DNA from: Pseudomonadota bacterium
GTDB lineage: Bacteria > Bdellovibrionota_B > Oligoflexia > Oligoflexales > Oligoflexaceae
Reading direction: 5' to 3'
Assembly (NCBI GenBank): GCA_004193325.1
Contig: SEDW01000002.1
Coordinates: 1-37,864, forward strand
DNA length: 37,864 nt
Shown here: piece after piece, positions 17,548 through 25,539 of the stretch
How the letters are laid out: every line of letters starts with the position of its first letter
Position numbering within the stretch: position 1 is the stretch's first letter
Position numbers and translations under genes: made by a program
The notes under the pieces: generated by a model
Databases searched by the model: none
What the model was told of the DNA's origin: nothing
The model's input: the letters and a program-made list of their open reading frames with translations, nothing else

Positions 17548-17973
17548 ATGAACAAGGACATGACAAACAAATTGAAAAGCGGCATGAGTGAGATTAGCGG
17601 AAGAGTTCTACTTATAGATGATGATCGTATCTTCGGTAAGATCATTCAGGCAGCTGCTAACGAAATGGGCATGAAACTTGATACTCTGGTCGATGCCCCA
17701 TCGAAAAGAAAAATACCAGCCATGAAAGAGTATGATCTTGTTCTACTCGATTACGATTTAGAGGGGACGACCGGATTTGCACTTGCTGAACAAATGAACA
17801 AGTTACTGCCTAACGTTCCAGTGATTCTTATCTCATCGAGCAACAGGCCTTATCAGGACAAGCTCGGCCGACTCCCTAATATTATCGGCTTCGTTAGCAA
17901 ATGGTCCAAACCAGAAGAGTTCTTCACCCGCTCCGTAGAGCTCTATAAGGTTCGTCCACTCGCGGCGGCCTGA
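17548..17973 (+). CDS. Stand-alone receiver protein C
   Basis: This 141-residue single receiver domain has an acidic pocket in LLIDDDRIF, phospho-acceptor D68 in LVLLDYDLEGTTG, Ser in VILISSSN and Lys in FVSKWSKPEE. The start ATG 17548 follows a GGAGG site. The DDDxxF and LDYDL signatures make it a paralogue of the two receivers on the opposite strand. It is followed after 101 bases by the winged-helix regulator and then the HPt gene, so it may compete for, or pass on, the same phosphoryl group. Confidence 0.87.
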   Translation: MNKDMTNKLKSGMSEISGRVLLIDDDRIFGKIIQAAANEMGMKLDTLVDAPSKRKIPAMKEYDLVLLDYDLEGTTGFALAEQMNKLLPNVPVILISSSNRPYQDKLGRLPNIIGFVSKWSKPEEFFTRSVELYKVRPLAAA

Positions 17974-18074
17974 GAAAGCCCGGCAATATTTGCTGAGCTG
18001 AAGATCGAACTCATGCTCAATTTGGTCTGGAATTAGCCGATAAAGATAATGCACCAGATAGAGAGAAACAAGCT

Positions 18075-18785
18075 ATGGAACGCGCGAAAAGATATACAGT
18101 GACGCTTGACGATGACCCCATGATGGCACCGATTATTGCGCGTACTACGGGCATCCCTTCGCTCGCTTACACCTCGGGGGATGTGCTGCTCCGTAAAGCG
18201 AGTTCCTTCGATCCGGTTGCTGCCTTCATCGACGTTCATCTCGGTGTGAATATTTCCGGCCTCGACGTGATCCCTCATTTGAGGGCCATCTGGAAGTATA
18301 CGCCGATCATCATCATCACCTCTGATGATAATGCCGAAATCGTAGGCGATGCGCTTGCTGCAGGTGCCAATGACTTTATTCGGAAGCCGATCCAAGGAGC
18401 GGAACTTGTCGGTCGATTGCAGGCTCGCCTGGCAGAGATGAATCAACTCCGCTACCGCGATGAGATTGTGATCGGTGAACTGCTCTTCTCGAAAGCTGAC
18501 GGCATCGTGACTGTTCTCGACAAAAAGGTTTATCTCCCGAAACTCGAAGCCAAGCTCTTTACCATTCTGCTTGAGAATCGGGAAATGATCGTGACCAAGG
18601 ATAATCTTAAACGCAAACTCTGGGGTGAACTCAGCGTTGCCAGCAACACACTCGACAAACGTATTTCAAAGCTGCGTTCGTTCCTGGTCGAAGTCGATGC
18701 TCCTCTGCGTATCGAAGTCGACTACGGAAAAGGCGTATGTCTCAAGCTTGAGAAAGCCCAGGGCGCTTCGAAGAGTGTCGGATAA
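18075..18785 (+). CDS. OmpR/PhoB-type response regulator
   Basis: This 236-residue protein has a receiver (about 8-118) with acidic residues in TLDDDPMM, phospho-acceptor D53 in AFIDVHLGVNISG, IITSD and the Lys of FIRKPI. A winged-helix DNA-binding domain follows (about 130-228), with VYLPKLEAKLFTILLENREM, VTKDNLKRKLWG and the recognition-helix segment NTLDKRISKLRSFL. It should bind DNA as a phosphorylated dimer. No sensor kinase is adjacent; the HPt gene starts 10 bases downstream, which suggests it is phosphorylated through a relay. Confidence 0.92.
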   Translation: MERAKRYTVTLDDDPMMAPIIARTTGIPSLAYTSGDVLLRKASSFDPVAAFIDVHLGVNISGLDVIPHLRAIWKYTPIIIITSDDNAEIVGDALAAGANDFIRKPIQGAELVGRLQARLAEMNQLRYRDEIVIGELLFSKADGIVTVLDKKVYLPKLEAKLFTILLENREMIVTKDNLKRKLWGELSVASNTLDKRISKLRSFLVEVDAPLRIEVDYGKGVCLKLEKAQGASKSVG

Positions 18786-18795
18786 GGTGGAAGTC

Positions 18796-19185
18796 ATGAA
18801 TGAGATAATGGATTACAAACAATTTCCAAGTATCGATGCCGTGATCATGAACGATCTCTTGGCTCTCTCGGATCCGGATGATGCCGAACCCTTTGTGGAT
18901 GGACTTATCGAGCTCTACAGAACCGAAGCTCCTATTGTTTCAAAAAAGTTGCGTGAAGCCTGCGGCGAACGAGACGAAAAAGCGATCATACACTTCAGCC
19001 ACAAGTTGAAGGGGCTTTCCCGAAACCTTGGACTCCGCCGACTGGCTGAAATTTGCGCGACTATCGAGCACACGGGAGGAGTGATGGAAAAGAAGAAATC
19101 TGACCAACTTTTGCTCCTCGAAGAAGCCGAACTTGACCATGTAATGCTGGCTCTTAGCACCTATATGAGTCAGAAGGCCGCGTAA
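18796..19185 (+). CDS. Stand-alone histidine phosphotransfer (HPt) protein
   Basis: This 129-residue helical-bundle protein has the HPt signature FSHKLKGLSRNLG, with phospho-acceptor His69, preceded by the helix EAPIVSKKLREACGERDEKA. It would carry phosphate from a hybrid-kinase receiver to a response regulator. The start at ATG 18796 follows AAGGTGGAAG; the frame extends upstream only inside the previous gene. It is co-directional with and 10 bases from the OmpR-type regulator, its most likely target. The hybrid kinase at 11210, which lacks HPt, is a possible donor (inference). Confidence 0.88.
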   Translation: MNEIMDYKQFPSIDAVIMNDLLALSDPDDAEPFVDGLIELYRTEAPIVSKKLREACGERDEKAIIHFSHKLKGLSRNLGLRRLAEICATIEHTGGVMEKKKSDQLLLLEEAELDHVMLALSTYMSQKAA

Positions 19186-19200
19186 CTATTGCCTTTCCAA

Positions 19201-19222
19201 GGGGCGTGCCGCCCCAACTTTT
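19201..19222 (+). terminator. Likely intrinsic terminator after the HPt gene
   Basis: GGGGCG (19201-19206), a TGC loop and CGCCCC (19210-19215) are followed by AACTTTT. The stem is short but all GC, and it sits 15 bases after the HPt stop. Confidence 0.6.
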
Positions 19223-19278
19223 CTTCCATTTTAGCTTCCCCGAAAATTCTCATATCCTCTTCGGCCTGAAGAGGCATA

Positions 19279-19914
19279 ATGGGGTTCGTGCGATTCTTTC
19301 CCCGGGCAAAAGGGCTATGGACACCTATGGAAGTGAAGAGAGTAGGGGCTTCAAAGGCCTCGCACCGCGTGGCAAAACGAATGATCGAAAGGCTCGAGAA
19401 GAAAGAGCTGATTCAAGTCGATCATACAAAATTCGCTCGGCTGACAATGGATCGGTCGCTCTCGAAGCGTGTGCCCTGGACTCTTCCTGGCGGAACCAAA
19501 CTCGAGCTGGAAGAAAAGTATTCGATGAATTTCTGGCGAGCGATGAACACGCCGGGTGATCGGATCGATGTATCCATGTCAGTGAACAGCTTCGATGATG
19601 ACGTCATTACCGATTCCAAAGCTTTTGCCAAAGCCGGCCGGGATATTGCCCGGCGTATGTTAAAGGATGGACTGAGAGTTCGTCACAAGGTCCTCATGGA
19701 CACCATTCCCCGTTTTACCGTCAACACCTTTCAGTTTGAAATCACGGCTCACTTCGCCACGTACAGGGCTGTTCTCCAGCCTATTCTAAGAGCACTGCTC
19801 AAACCCTTCCCAGACGCTGAGGTGCATCTCTCGGTGACCCATTATCAATTGGAATCTTATGCAAAAGATCTTTTGCAGCGTGAAGCGCGATTAGAGAGCC
19901 AGGGAGATTTTTAA
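19279..19914 (+). CDS. Hypothetical protein
   Basis: This is a 211-residue protein I do not recognise. It is basic near the N-terminus (KASHRVAKRMIERLEKKEL) and then a mixed alpha/beta sequence with no signal peptide, membrane segment or familiar motif. The start is placed at ATG 19279 because AAGAGG lies five bases upstream; ATG 19327 is an alternative. Its TAA (19912-19914) overlaps the TAA of the convergent protease gene on the other strand, so no terminator fits between them. Confidence 0.65.
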   Translation: MGFVRFFPRAKGLWTPMEVKRVGASKASHRVAKRMIERLEKKELIQVDHTKFARLTMDRSLSKRVPWTLPGGTKLELEEKYSMNFWRAMNTPGDRIDVSMSVNSFDDDVITDSKAFAKAGRDIARRMLKDGLRVRHKVLMDTIPRFTVNTFQFEITAHFATYRAVLQPILRALLKPFPDAEVHLSVTHYQLESYAKDLLQREARLESQGDF

Positions 19915-21047
19915 AGGAAGCAGACCGTAAGGCTGCCCTTATTGTCTTCGAAGTTGCCGCTATCGTGAATCTGCATCGTCGTGCCGAAGGCGTGCGTCTT
20001 GAGAAAGATTGGGTTGCCTGTCCAGGGACCGGCCTTTTCGAGGAGATGATCGTTTGGGTTGCTCGTCATTTTCGTGCCGACGATGAGAGCTCCGCCGGCG
20101 ATGTTTGAATACTTCGGACGAAGTTCAGAATAAGCGCCGCTGAGATAGCCCTTGCCATCGGTGAGAGCGCAGTCGGGACAGGTGCAGGTGCTCCACGCTC
20201 CCGTTACAGATGAGACGGAACGGTGCGGGACCTCAAACTCAAATCGATTGGCCTCTTTGTTCGCCTCAACCTGAAAGCATTCTTCGTAGGTTTGCGTCGG
20301 CTTTTCATCGAGCCGAATGTCTACCCCGGCTTTGATTTGCGCAAGGAGGAAGGCTTTGATTTCGGGATTCATGAGGTTCACGTGAATGGATTTGATTCGG
20401 TTATTGCCCTGGTCGGAGATCGCCGAGGCGATTCCAACGAGCAAACCATCGCGAAGCATCGGTCCACCAGAATCGCCCGGGGCGAGTGCGGAATCGAGTG
20501 AATCGCTGATAGCGGTCTTGTCGAGACCGTTGCCGTAGGTGATAGCAATATGATTTTCTAATTCGAAGTCATCGATTTCGGCAATGCCGTACCGAAATTG
20601 GCCATCGGCCTTGTTGTTTTTGTAATCGTAGACTCCGTACCCGGCAAGGACCACGAGATCGCCCTTGGCGAGAGGCGTGGTGCTGATCGGCATCCAATCG
20701 CTTGAAACGGCCTTAGGGAAGACGACGATACGGATATCGTTCGAGTAATACCACTTCTGGCCAAGAACCTCGCCCATTGACGCTGCGCTGGTAGGCTTGA
20801 CGTCTCCCACTCCAAAAATTTCAGGATGACAGTGGGCCGCACTGATAAGGACAGAGGGTGAGACAAAGACAGCTGAGCAGTTGCCCTGGTTGACGACTGC
20901 TTTGAATTGTTTGGGCTGTTTTTTGAAGCCGTTGGTGATTTTGGTGCTGGACGTTTCGCCCGCGGGATCGGCACAATTCGCTAGCAGCAGCAAGGCAAAT
21001 GCTGAGAGAGCTCTGATTAATGTTTGTGCTAGCTTGCCCGTTGCCAT
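19911..21047 (-). CDS. Trypsin-fold (S1) protease, lipoprotein
   Basis: This 378-residue protein has a lipoprotein signal (ALLLLANC, lipidated C25) and a chymotrypsin-fold domain with the complete triad: H72 in LISAAHC, D104 in NDIRIVVF and S193 in APGDSGGPM. The domain ends near residue 245. A C-terminal region of about 130 residues follows, with a cysteine cluster (STCTCPDCALTDGKG) and no family that I recognise. It probably acts at the outer membrane or cell surface. The ATG 21047 lies 18 bases after a small lipoprotein gene, so the two form an operon. Confidence 0.87.
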   Translation of the reverse strand: MATGKLAQTLIRALSAFALLLLANCADPAGETSSTKITNGFKKQPKQFKAVVNQGNCSAVFVSPSVLISAAHCHPEIFGVGDVKPTSAASMGEVLGQKWYYSNDIRIVVFPKAVSSDWMPISTTPLAKGDLVVLAGYGVYDYKNNKADGQFRYGIAEIDDFELENHIAITYGNGLDKTAISDSLDSALAPGDSGGPMLRDGLLVGIASAISDQGNNRIKSIHVNLMNPEIKAFLLAQIKAGVDIRLDEKPTQTYEECFQVEANKEANRFEFEVPHRSVSSVTGAWSTCTCPDCALTDGKGYLSGAYSELRPKYSNIAGGALIVGTKMTSNPNDHLLEKAGPWTGNPIFLKTHAFGTTMQIHDSGNFEDNKGSLTVCFL

Positions 21048-21065
21048 CCGATTGTCGATCCTTGA

Positions 21066-21338
21066 TTAATAGACCAGAGTCCCTTCAGACTTTGTAAACA
21101 CGCAGGGAGCGCTGACGCTCGATGCCGGAGATTCTACGATCGGGCCAGCCGATTCCGAAGCGCCTTCTGTAGGGGAATTGTCGTTTGATACAGTGGAATC
21201 TGCATTCTCTGCAGTTGCCGCAGCCTTAACGCTGGGGCGGGCGAGCTCGTACTTCTGACAAGATGCCAGCGAGAGGGAAAGGAAGAGGAAAAGGAAAAGG
21301 GGGAGAGTTGGCAGAATCGATTTGATTAAAAATTTCAC
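21066..21338 (-). CDS. Small lipoprotein
   Basis: This 90-residue protein starts with GTG 21338, five bases after a GGGAGGG site. The signal peptide is very rich in Phe and Leu (FLFLFLSLSLASC) and ends in a good lipobox. The mature part is Ala/Ser/Glu-rich and probably unstructured, with one Cys near the C-terminus. It belongs to no family I know. Its place directly before the S1 lipoprotease suggests a shared function, for example as an inhibitor, chaperone or anchor, but nothing in the sequence proves it. Confidence 0.65.
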   Translation of the reverse strand: MKFLIKSILPTLPLFLFLFLSLSLASCQKYELARPSVKAAATAENADSTVSNDNSPTEGASESAGPIVESPASSVSAPCVFTKSEGTLVY

Positions 21339-21506
21339 TTATCCCTCCCTATCCAATTCTAGGCTCGCTTCCGTTATCGGCGGGAACGGGACAGAACTTA
21401 ACGGATTTGTAAAAAGCTTATTTAAGTTTATATTAACAGGGTATTGCTTTGAGTCGAAGGGAGACTTCCGGATCGTGGGATTAGGCGGTTGGAGGAGAGT
21501 AGGCGC

Positions 21507-21531
21507 AAAAAAAGGGCCCAGACGGGCCCTT
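21507..21531 (-). terminator. Intrinsic terminator for the trypsin gene
   Basis: AGGGCCC (21513-21519) pairs with GGGCCCT (21524-21530) around a 4-base loop. On the minus strand it is followed by a U-run (A-run 21507-21513). It lies just beyond the stop of the trypsin-like gene at 21544. Confidence 0.88.
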
Positions 21532-21543
21532 CGGAAAAAGGTG

Positions 21544-22341
21544 TTACATGGTCAATGGATTGAACTCGGATACGCGGGTGTAAACTCCTGGGTATCCAGC
21601 ACGAGCACATCCGTAACCCCAGCTGACAACACCGACGACAGTCACTGAAGTACCGCTGATCGAGTAGAGCGGTCCACCCGAATCACCCTGGCAAGAGTCA
21701 GTGCTTTTGGTGTAGGCGCAGAGGCTGCCATCATAGATGTCTGAGCCGTAAGCATCTTCGCAATCCGCATTGGACACAGCTGCTACCGAAGTGTATTTCA
21801 GAACGCTTGAGACGTTACCACCTTCGCGAGTGGATCCCCAGCCTGCTACGTAAGTCTTGGCGCCTACTGCGGGTAGAGCCGCGTTGGTGTTGACGATAGC
21901 AGGAGTGATACTGCTCGTTCCGTTGATTGTGATCACTGCAATATCGTACTGACTGGTGCTGGCATCATAACGAGAATCGATTTTGAAACTCGATACTTTG
22001 TAAGTGGTCGCTCCAGTCGAACTCGAGAGACTGGTGCTCCCAAGAGTGACCGTTACATTATTTTTGATTGTCGAACTCGAGAAATCCGCGAGACAGTGAG
22101 CTGCTGTAAGGATTTTGTTCGGAGCGATCAATGTTCCACCGCAAAAGTGGGAACCGTAGTAACGGAGCGAGGCGATAGACTGATAAGTGGACTTGTAGAG
22201 AGCTGCAGATACTGTACTGCCTCCCACGATATCCAGATTACTCCCAGCAGCTTCTGTTCCGCCATTTTGAGCGCCACAGCCGAACATGATCGGCCAGCCA
22301 GTCAACAATAAGCCCGCGAAAAACTTAGATCTTTTTGACAT
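21544..22341 (-). CDS. Trypsin-like serine protease (S1A), secreted or lipoprotein zymogen
   Basis: This 265-residue classical S1A protease has H82 (LTAAHC), D133 (YDIAVI) and S221 (CQGDSGGP). D215 is in the specificity-pocket position that gives Lys/Arg preference. Disulphide cysteines are in the usual trypsin places. The N-terminus has a signal with a lipobox-like MFGC (C22). The IVGG activation site begins at residue 38 but is preceded by NLD, not by Lys or Arg. I place the start at ATG 22341 after GGGGAGAG; the frame is open to 22362. It has its own terminator and is monocistronic. It probably digests extracellular protein. Confidence 0.9.
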   Translation of the reverse strand: MSKRSKFFAGLLLTGWPIMFGCGAQNGGTEAAGSNLDIVGGSTVSAALYKSTYQSIASLRYYGSHFCGGTLIAPNKILTAAHCLADFSSSTIKNNVTVTLGSTSLSSSTGATTYKVSSFKIDSRYDASTSQYDIAVITINGTSSITPAIVNTNAALPAVGAKTYVAGWGSTREGGNVSSVLKYTSVAAVSNADCEDAYGSDIYDGSLCAYTKSTDSCQGDSGGPLYSISGTSVTVVGVVSWGYGCARAGYPGVYTRVSEFNPLTM

Positions 22342-22954
22342 CTTCTCTCTCCCCATGCACATATTAAATCTAGCTCTTGAAACAGTTATCGCATTAAACC
22401 GCTTTGGTAATCATTTACAAAAATTAAGGTTAGCTGAACTTTTGCGCAGATTTAGGCAGATATAATCAGTTTGTAACAGAGATATCCATCGGGTCGCACC
22501 TTATATCTCACTGGAATCAAAGACATTAATTTTCAATGAGAAACAGTTTTTCTTGAATTTGTAATAGGGAGACGTTTAGTTTTCCGAAATGCTTTTGGAT
22601 CCCCGAAAACATTCTCCGCTCATCTTTTCTCTCATAAAAATAATTTCGATTGGTCGGAAAAGCCTTTGATTAAAGGCTAAAAACGTCTTCTTAATTGAGT
22701 GATAGCAGGAGTTTAAATCTTCATCTTTCGTATTTTGTATCTGTTGGAGACAAATATTCGCTCGACTCCAGGCACTCGGGGTTCATAGGAAATGAAAGAG
22801 CAGAGGATAACTTGGTCCGGGGCTCGACGATGAATCGGAGGTGAGTTTCACCCAACTTTGGGAGCCATTTCAACGGTTTAACGAGTTGTTTTCTGAAAGG
22901 AATCATGCGAAGCTGCGATTAACAGAACCATTAGTCCTATTCCATGGAGAGTCT
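22342..22954. other. 613-base divergent intergenic region
   Basis: This AT-rich gap lies between the divergent trypsin and methyltransferase-lipoprotein genes. It holds a TATAAT at 22461-22466 with no good -35 beside it, and a small inverted repeat GGTGA/TCACC near 22841. Frames in it (for example 22721-22906 minus) lack ribosome sites and familiar residues. I see no RNA gene. Confidence 0.4.
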
Positions 22955-23839
22955 ATGAAAAGCTTTCGCTCACTCTACTTAGCGCTTCCTCTTCTATCGA
23001 CGCTCGCCTGTTCGAGCGAGCCCAAAGCACCAGCAGAGGCGGTGGAAACGACTGCAGCTGCGCCGGCCGTTCGCGAACTGCCTTCCACCATTCCTGAGGC
23101 TATTGATTCCTCGTTCCGTAATCCCGAGAACAAACAACGCGATGCGTTTCGTCATCCAGCCGAGACTTTGCAGTTCTTCGGCCTTCAGCCGAATATGAAA
23201 GTCATCGAGATTCTTCCGGGCCAGGGATGGTACACGGAGATCCTTTCTCCGCTTCTTAGCAAAAACGGTGAATACATCGCAGCAGTCACAGATCCAGGTT
23301 CAAGCGAATACATGCAGAAAGCTGTCGCCACCTATAAAGACTGGTTTGTAAAAAATCCTGAAGTCAAAGGCACGATTATTCCCTTCGTCTGGGGCGCGCC
23401 TTTGCCAGTCGCTGAGCCAGTGGATATGATCGTCACCTTCCGTAACGTCCACAACTGGATGGGCCAGAACAAGACTCAGGAAATCTTCAATTCCTTTTTC
23501 AAAGCGCTTAAGCCGGGTGGAGTCCTCGGTGTGGTTGAGCACCGCGGCAACCCGAAGGTAAAACAAGATCCTAAAGGCAAATCCGGTTATGTTAACGAGA
23601 GCGAAGTCATTAAATGGGCAACGAAGGCTGGTTTCAAGCTTGCCGAGAAGTCTGAGATCAACGCCAATCCTAAAGACACGAAAGACTACAAGGACGGCGT
23701 CTGGACTCTACCGCCAAGCCTCAAAAAAGGCGATGTGGATCGTGATAAGTACGTGGCTATCGGCGAGAGCGATCGCATGACGCTTCGTTTCGTCAAGCCT
23801 GAGCCAGCAGCTAAGAAAGCGCCAAAGGCGAAGAAGTAA
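22955..23839 (+). CDS. SAM-methyltransferase-fold lipoprotein (COG4798-type)
   Basis: The predicted 294-residue protein starts at ATG 22955 after a GGAGA site; the frame runs upstream to 22841 without one. The signal peptide ends in the lipobox LSTLAC. The mature protein has a class I methyltransferase fold: motif I is VIEILPGQGWYTEIL, with later segments PVDMIVTFRNVHNW and FFKALKPGGVLGVVEHRG. It matches the family of exported predicted methyltransferases. S-adenosylmethionine is not normally present outside the cytoplasm, so its role there is unclear. The Lys/Ala-rich tail (PAAKKAPKAKK) is unusual. It is monocistronic with a strong terminator. Confidence 0.82.
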   Translation: MKSFRSLYLALPLLSTLACSSEPKAPAEAVETTAAAPAVRELPSTIPEAIDSSFRNPENKQRDAFRHPAETLQFFGLQPNMKVIEILPGQGWYTEILSPLLSKNGEYIAAVTDPGSSEYMQKAVATYKDWFVKNPEVKGTIIPFVWGAPLPVAEPVDMIVTFRNVHNWMGQNKTQEIFNSFFKALKPGGVLGVVEHRGNPKVKQDPKGKSGYVNESEVIKWATKAGFKLAEKSEINANPKDTKDYKDGVWTLPPSLKKGDVDRDKYVAIGESDRMTLRFVKPEPAAKKAPKAKK

Positions 23840-23846
23840 ATCTATG

Positions 23847-23879
23847 AAAAATCACAGGCTCACAAGGCCTGTGATTTTT
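23847..23879. terminator. Bidirectional terminator overlapping the EamA stop
   Basis: A perfect 13-bp stem (23847-23859 with 23867-23879) has a 7-base loop and A/T-rich outer ends. It serves both the methyltransferase gene and the convergent EamA gene, whose stop codon (23860-23862) lies in the loop. Confidence 0.9.
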
Positions 23880-24756
23880 TATGTTCGTCCTTCAAAGGCT
23901 TGGAAGTCCAGAACAAGGCAATAACAATTGCAACCGCTCCGATGCCTTGCAAAAGACTCAGCTTTTCCGAAAGGACCAGCATAGCCACGAGAACCCCAGT
24001 CAGGGGTTCGGTCGTGCTTAGAATTGAGACCTCCCAACTCTTCAGCTTTTGTAGTCCTGCCAAAAAAAGTCCCATAGCTGCAATCGAGCAGATAACTGCG
24101 ACGAGCATGAGAACGAGCCAGTTCTCCTCAATGATTTTTTGCGTGTGCGAAAGATCCGTGAGGTAAATACTTCCGAGAGTGATACCGGCGAAGAGTTGAA
24201 TCGTTGGTGTCGACAGGGAGGGATCAGTGGATTTGAGCCAGCGACTCGAGACGAGAATATAAATCGCATAGAAAAGCGCAGCCGAAATTCCAAAGATGAG
24301 ATACTCCGCCCGGTCTACCGAAATATCTTTCCAGACGAGACAGATGAGGCCGACCGCTGCGATCGGTATCGCGGGCAGATGATCGCCAGGGATTTTTTCT
24401 CCAAAAAAGATCCAGCCACCGATCGCCACGAGAACGGGAAAGGTGTAGAGGAGCAGTACAGTCAGAGAAGCGGAAAGGCCTTTGAGAGCGGAGAAAAAGC
24501 AGAAGGAAAAGAGTGCATAACCGAAGACACCGAGGAGCGCGCAGCGTATCCATTCTTTGCCCGAGAGCCGAATACGCCCACGAAATCGCAGAAAGAGTAG
24601 GGCAAAGCTTAAGGCGGCAGCTATGAGGAAACGAAGGGCCAGGAGTTCCCCTGGCCTAACGTTGTTTTCATAGAGCCATTTGCCGAAGAGTCCGAGAAAT
24701 CCAAAACACACACCCGAAGCAATCGTCTGAAAAATGCCTAGCTGCCTCTTGCTCAT
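23860..24756 (-). CDS. EamA/DMT-family transporter
   Basis: This is a roughly 298-residue integral membrane protein with about ten hydrophobic segments arranged as two EamA repeats. The first contains GVCFGFLGLFGKWLYENN and the second FGISAALFYAIYILVSSRWL. The conserved end-of-repeat segments are LLYTFPVLVAIGGWIFFGEK and STTEPLTGVLVAMLVLSEK. It probably exports a metabolite or amino acid, but the substrate is unknown. ATG 24756 is preferred; TTG 24771 would add five residues. It lies 42 bases after the tandem-ABM gene on the same strand and may share its transcript. Confidence 0.88.
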   Translation of the reverse strand: MSKRQLGIFQTIASGVCFGFLGLFGKWLYENNVRPGELLALRFLIAAALSFALLFLRFRGRIRLSGKEWIRCALLGVFGYALFSFCFFSALKGLSASLTVLLLYTFPVLVAIGGWIFFGEKIPGDHLPAIPIAAVGLICLVWKDISVDRAEYLIFGISAALFYAIYILVSSRWLKSTDPSLSTPTIQLFAGITLGSIYLTDLSHTQKIIEENWLVLMLVAVICSIAAMGLFLAGLQKLKSWEVSILSTTEPLTGVLVAMLVLSEKLSLLQGIGAVAIVIALFWTSKPLKDEHKKSQAL

Positions 24757-24798
24757 TTCGGATTGTCTCAATTCTGAATGTTAAGCGTTGGGCAGTAC

Positions 24799-25539
24799 CT
24801 ACGATTTGAACGCGATCACATCAACTTTTTCAATCACAGGAGCTTTTTGGAAAAGCTCCGAGGTTTTGTTTTTCAAAGCTTCGGCAACCTTGCCTTTCAA
24901 ATGAGTTTCGCGCCCTGTGTCGTCAGCAAAGGTATCAACGATCGCATAGGTGTTTGCTGAGAGTTTGATCGCGTACCAGTAAAGAGTTTTTGGCTCTTTG
25001 TTGACGAGCGGCAAGGCTGATTTCAGAAAGTTCTCCACCTCAGCCTCCTTACCGCTATTTGCCTCAAGGACCACAATCAAAGCCTTTTTGATGGTCGTTT
25101 TAGTCCCGACTTTCGAAGTTTTTGCAGCAAGAATCTCGGCCTCTTCCATGGTCGGAGCCTTTGCAAAAGCGTCCTTGGCTTTGAGCAATTTCATAGCTTC
25201 AGAACGATCAAGATGCGCCTTGCGATCCGCATCGGTCGCAAAGCTGTGAAAGACTCCAAAATGATTGCCATCCATCTTGAAAGCAAACCATTGCTTGGTT
25301 TCTTGTTCTTTGAAAATTTCCGCTTCAGAGTTTTTGAGTAAATCCTCAAGCGTTTTTTCTGCTCCCACTTTGCTTTCAAAGCGTACGAGAAGCGATTGGG
25401 TCAAGGCCGGGACAGCGGCTTTTGTCTTGCTCACATCTTTGGCGATAGAGAGATTGGTCGCGAAAAGAGACAGGAGAATACTCGAGAGGAAAATAGGCAA
25501 AGACTTGGACCGGCGGCTGTTTCGCAGCGAGATTGTCAT
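24799..25539 (-). CDS. Secreted protein with two tandem ABM-like domains
   Basis: This 246-residue protein has a signal peptide (hydrophobic FLSSILLSLFATNLSIA, cleaved near SIA-KD) and two copies of a dimeric alpha-beta-barrel fold like the antibiotic biosynthesis monooxygenase (ABM) domain. Repeat 1 spans about 50-140 (LLVRFESKVGAEKTLEDLL, FGVFHSFATDADRKAHL). Repeat 2 spans about 150-240 (ALIVVLEANSGKEAEVENFL, YAIVDTFADDTGRETHL). The shared endings SFAT/TFAD-D-x2-R-x2-HL show an internal duplication. Two domains in one chain would mimic the usual ABM dimer. The ligand is unknown. The ATG 25539 has an AGGAG site. Confidence 0.8.
   Translation of the reverse strand: MTISLRNSRRSKSLPIFLSSILLSLFATNLSIAKDVSKTKAAVPALTQSLLVRFESKVGAEKTLEDLLKNSEAEIFKEQETKQWFAFKMDGNHFGVFHSFATDADRKAHLDRSEAMKLLKAKDAFAKAPTMEEAEILAAKTSKVGTKTTIKKALIVVLEANSGKEAEVENFLKSALPLVNKEPKTLYWYAIKLSANTYAIVDTFADDTGRETHLKGKVAEALKNKTSELFQKAPVIEKVDVIAFKS

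Noticed and set aside
20558-20974. A 138-codon minus-strand frame
   Set aside because: It is an alternative frame of the S1 lipoprotease gene and has a skewed Pro/Ser composition.
21240-21310. Purine-rich AAGGAA/AAAAGG repeats as a regulatory or mobile repeat
   Set aside because: They encode the Phe/Leu-rich signal peptide of the small lipoprotein and are explained by its composition.
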